From: Enterocloster bolteae | Lineage (GTDB): Bacteria > Bacillota > Clostridia > Lachnospirales > Lachnospiraceae | Reading direction: 5' to 3' | Length of the DNA: 64,000 nucleotides | NCBI GenBank assembly: GCA_021772025.1 | Contig: JAETNT010000003.1 | Location: 1 to 64,000 of the forward strand | Shown here: positions 63,709 to 64,000 of the stretch, piece after piece | Layout: every line of letters begins with the position of its first letter | Numbering within the stretch: the stretch's first letter is position 1 | Position numbers and translations under genes: made by a program | Notes under the pieces: model-generated | Database searches by the model: none | What the model was told of the DNA's origin: nothing | What the model saw: the letters and a program-made list of their open reading frames with translations, nothing else

Positions 63709-64000
63709 ATGGAAAAAATACGATATGTGATAGTAGGATCCGGCTGGAGATCCGAGTTTTATGTCCGGATTGCAAAAGCCCTTCCGGAACAATTTGAAGC
63801 TCTTGCCATGCTCTGCAGAACAGAGGAGAAAGCCGGAATTATGCATGAAAAAACCGGCGTCTATGCTACGGTTTCCCAGGAGGAATGCGAGAATTTAAAG
63901 CCGGATTTTATTGTGGTGGCAGTAGATAAGCCCTCGATCTTTAAGGTGTCCCGCGGATTTTTGGATAAGGGATTTCCGGTTCTTTGCGAAACCCCTGTCG
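63709..64000 (+). CDS. Gfo/Idh/MocA-type oxidoreductase, cut by window end
   Basis: The first 97 codons, starting one base after the recG stop. N-terminal Rossmann motif RYVIVGSGWRSEFYVR (about 4-19, GxGxxx), then FIVVAVDKPSIF and FPVLCETPV (about 89-97), the usual NAD(P)-binding half of this family with the strand preceding the catalytic region. Substrate cannot be told. The gene continues past base 64000. Confidence 0.8.
   Translation, partial: MEKIRYVIVGSGWRSEFYVRIAKALPEQFEALAMLCRTEEKAGIMHEKTGVYATVSQEECENLKPDFIVVAVDKPSIFKVSRGFLDKGFPVLCETPV

Noticed and set aside
1-64000. CRISPR arrays, tRNA or rRNA genes, insertion sequences
   Set aside because: No regularly spaced repeats, cloverleaf-type sequences or transposase frames were seen.

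Overview
The window looks like chromosome of a spore-forming, Gram-positive anaerobe of the family Lachnospiraceae (Clostridia). The evidence is the Firmicutes gene order around priA-def-fmt-rsmB-rlmN-prpC-prkC-rsgA-rpe-thiN and rpmB-yloU-fakA-recG, sporulation-linked genes (ftsK/spoIIIE with a tepA neighbour, gerW), purine-rich AGGAGG ribosome sites, and TTGACA/TATAAT-type promoters. The genus cannot be fixed from the sequence alone.

Layout. (1) 0-22.7 kb is core housekeeping, almost all on the plus strand: isocitrate dehydrogenase (minus), a TepA-like protease, the DNA translocase FtsK/SpoIIIE, formate-THF ligase, MurE-MurF, then a tightly packed run from priA to thiN (replication restart, protein N-terminal formylation and deformylation, rRNA modification, the PrpC/PrkC phosphatase-kinase pair, 30S maturation, sugar phosphate and thiamine metabolism) and a pyridoxal kinase. 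(2) 22.7-40.8 kb is a more A/T-rich exopolysaccharide or capsule operon: lipoprotein, a tyrosine-kinase-like fusion, Wzz, phosphoesterase, three glycosyltransferases, Wzy, Wzx, an acyl-modification set (ligase, carrier protein, membrane acyltransferase, esterase), a secreted glycosidase and the initiating sugar-phosphate transferase. (3) 41-47.7 kb holds serS, an ATPase/TOPRIM pair whose second gene carries an in-frame amber codon, a family 2 glycosidase, and rqcH (minus). (4) 47.8-57.2 kb is core again: yicC-gmk-rpoZ-rimO-pgsA-cinA, three poorly characterised genes, gerW, a 45-residue membrane protein and a PHP-domain protein. (5) 57.4-59.1 kb holds a lone tyrosine recombinase and a gene fragment. 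(6) 59.1-64 kb is rpmB (minus), yloU, fakA, recG and the start of a Gfo/Idh/MocA oxidoreductase.

The most interesting structure is ahead of the polysaccharide operon. Two 28-base inverted repeats (22927-22954 and 23291-23318; 27 of 28 bases match) bound a segment of about 390 bp that contains promoter-like sequences and two TGGTCA-N6-TGGTCA repeats. A third copy of the 28-base site (24 of 28) lies immediately beyond the 3' end of the recombinase gene 34 kb away, and the same TGGTCA pairs occur at both ends of that gene with nearly the same spacing to the site. About 38 bases of the recombinase gene's 3' end are also almost repeated inside the segment. I infer a phase-variable DNA-inversion switch for the surface polysaccharide, worked in trans by the recombinase at 57.4 kb, the segment itself being a recombinase locus that lost its gene. 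Other items worth a look are the degenerate BY-kinase fused to an extracytoplasmic domain, the Dlt-like acylation module, and the amber-interrupted ATPase/TOPRIM pair.
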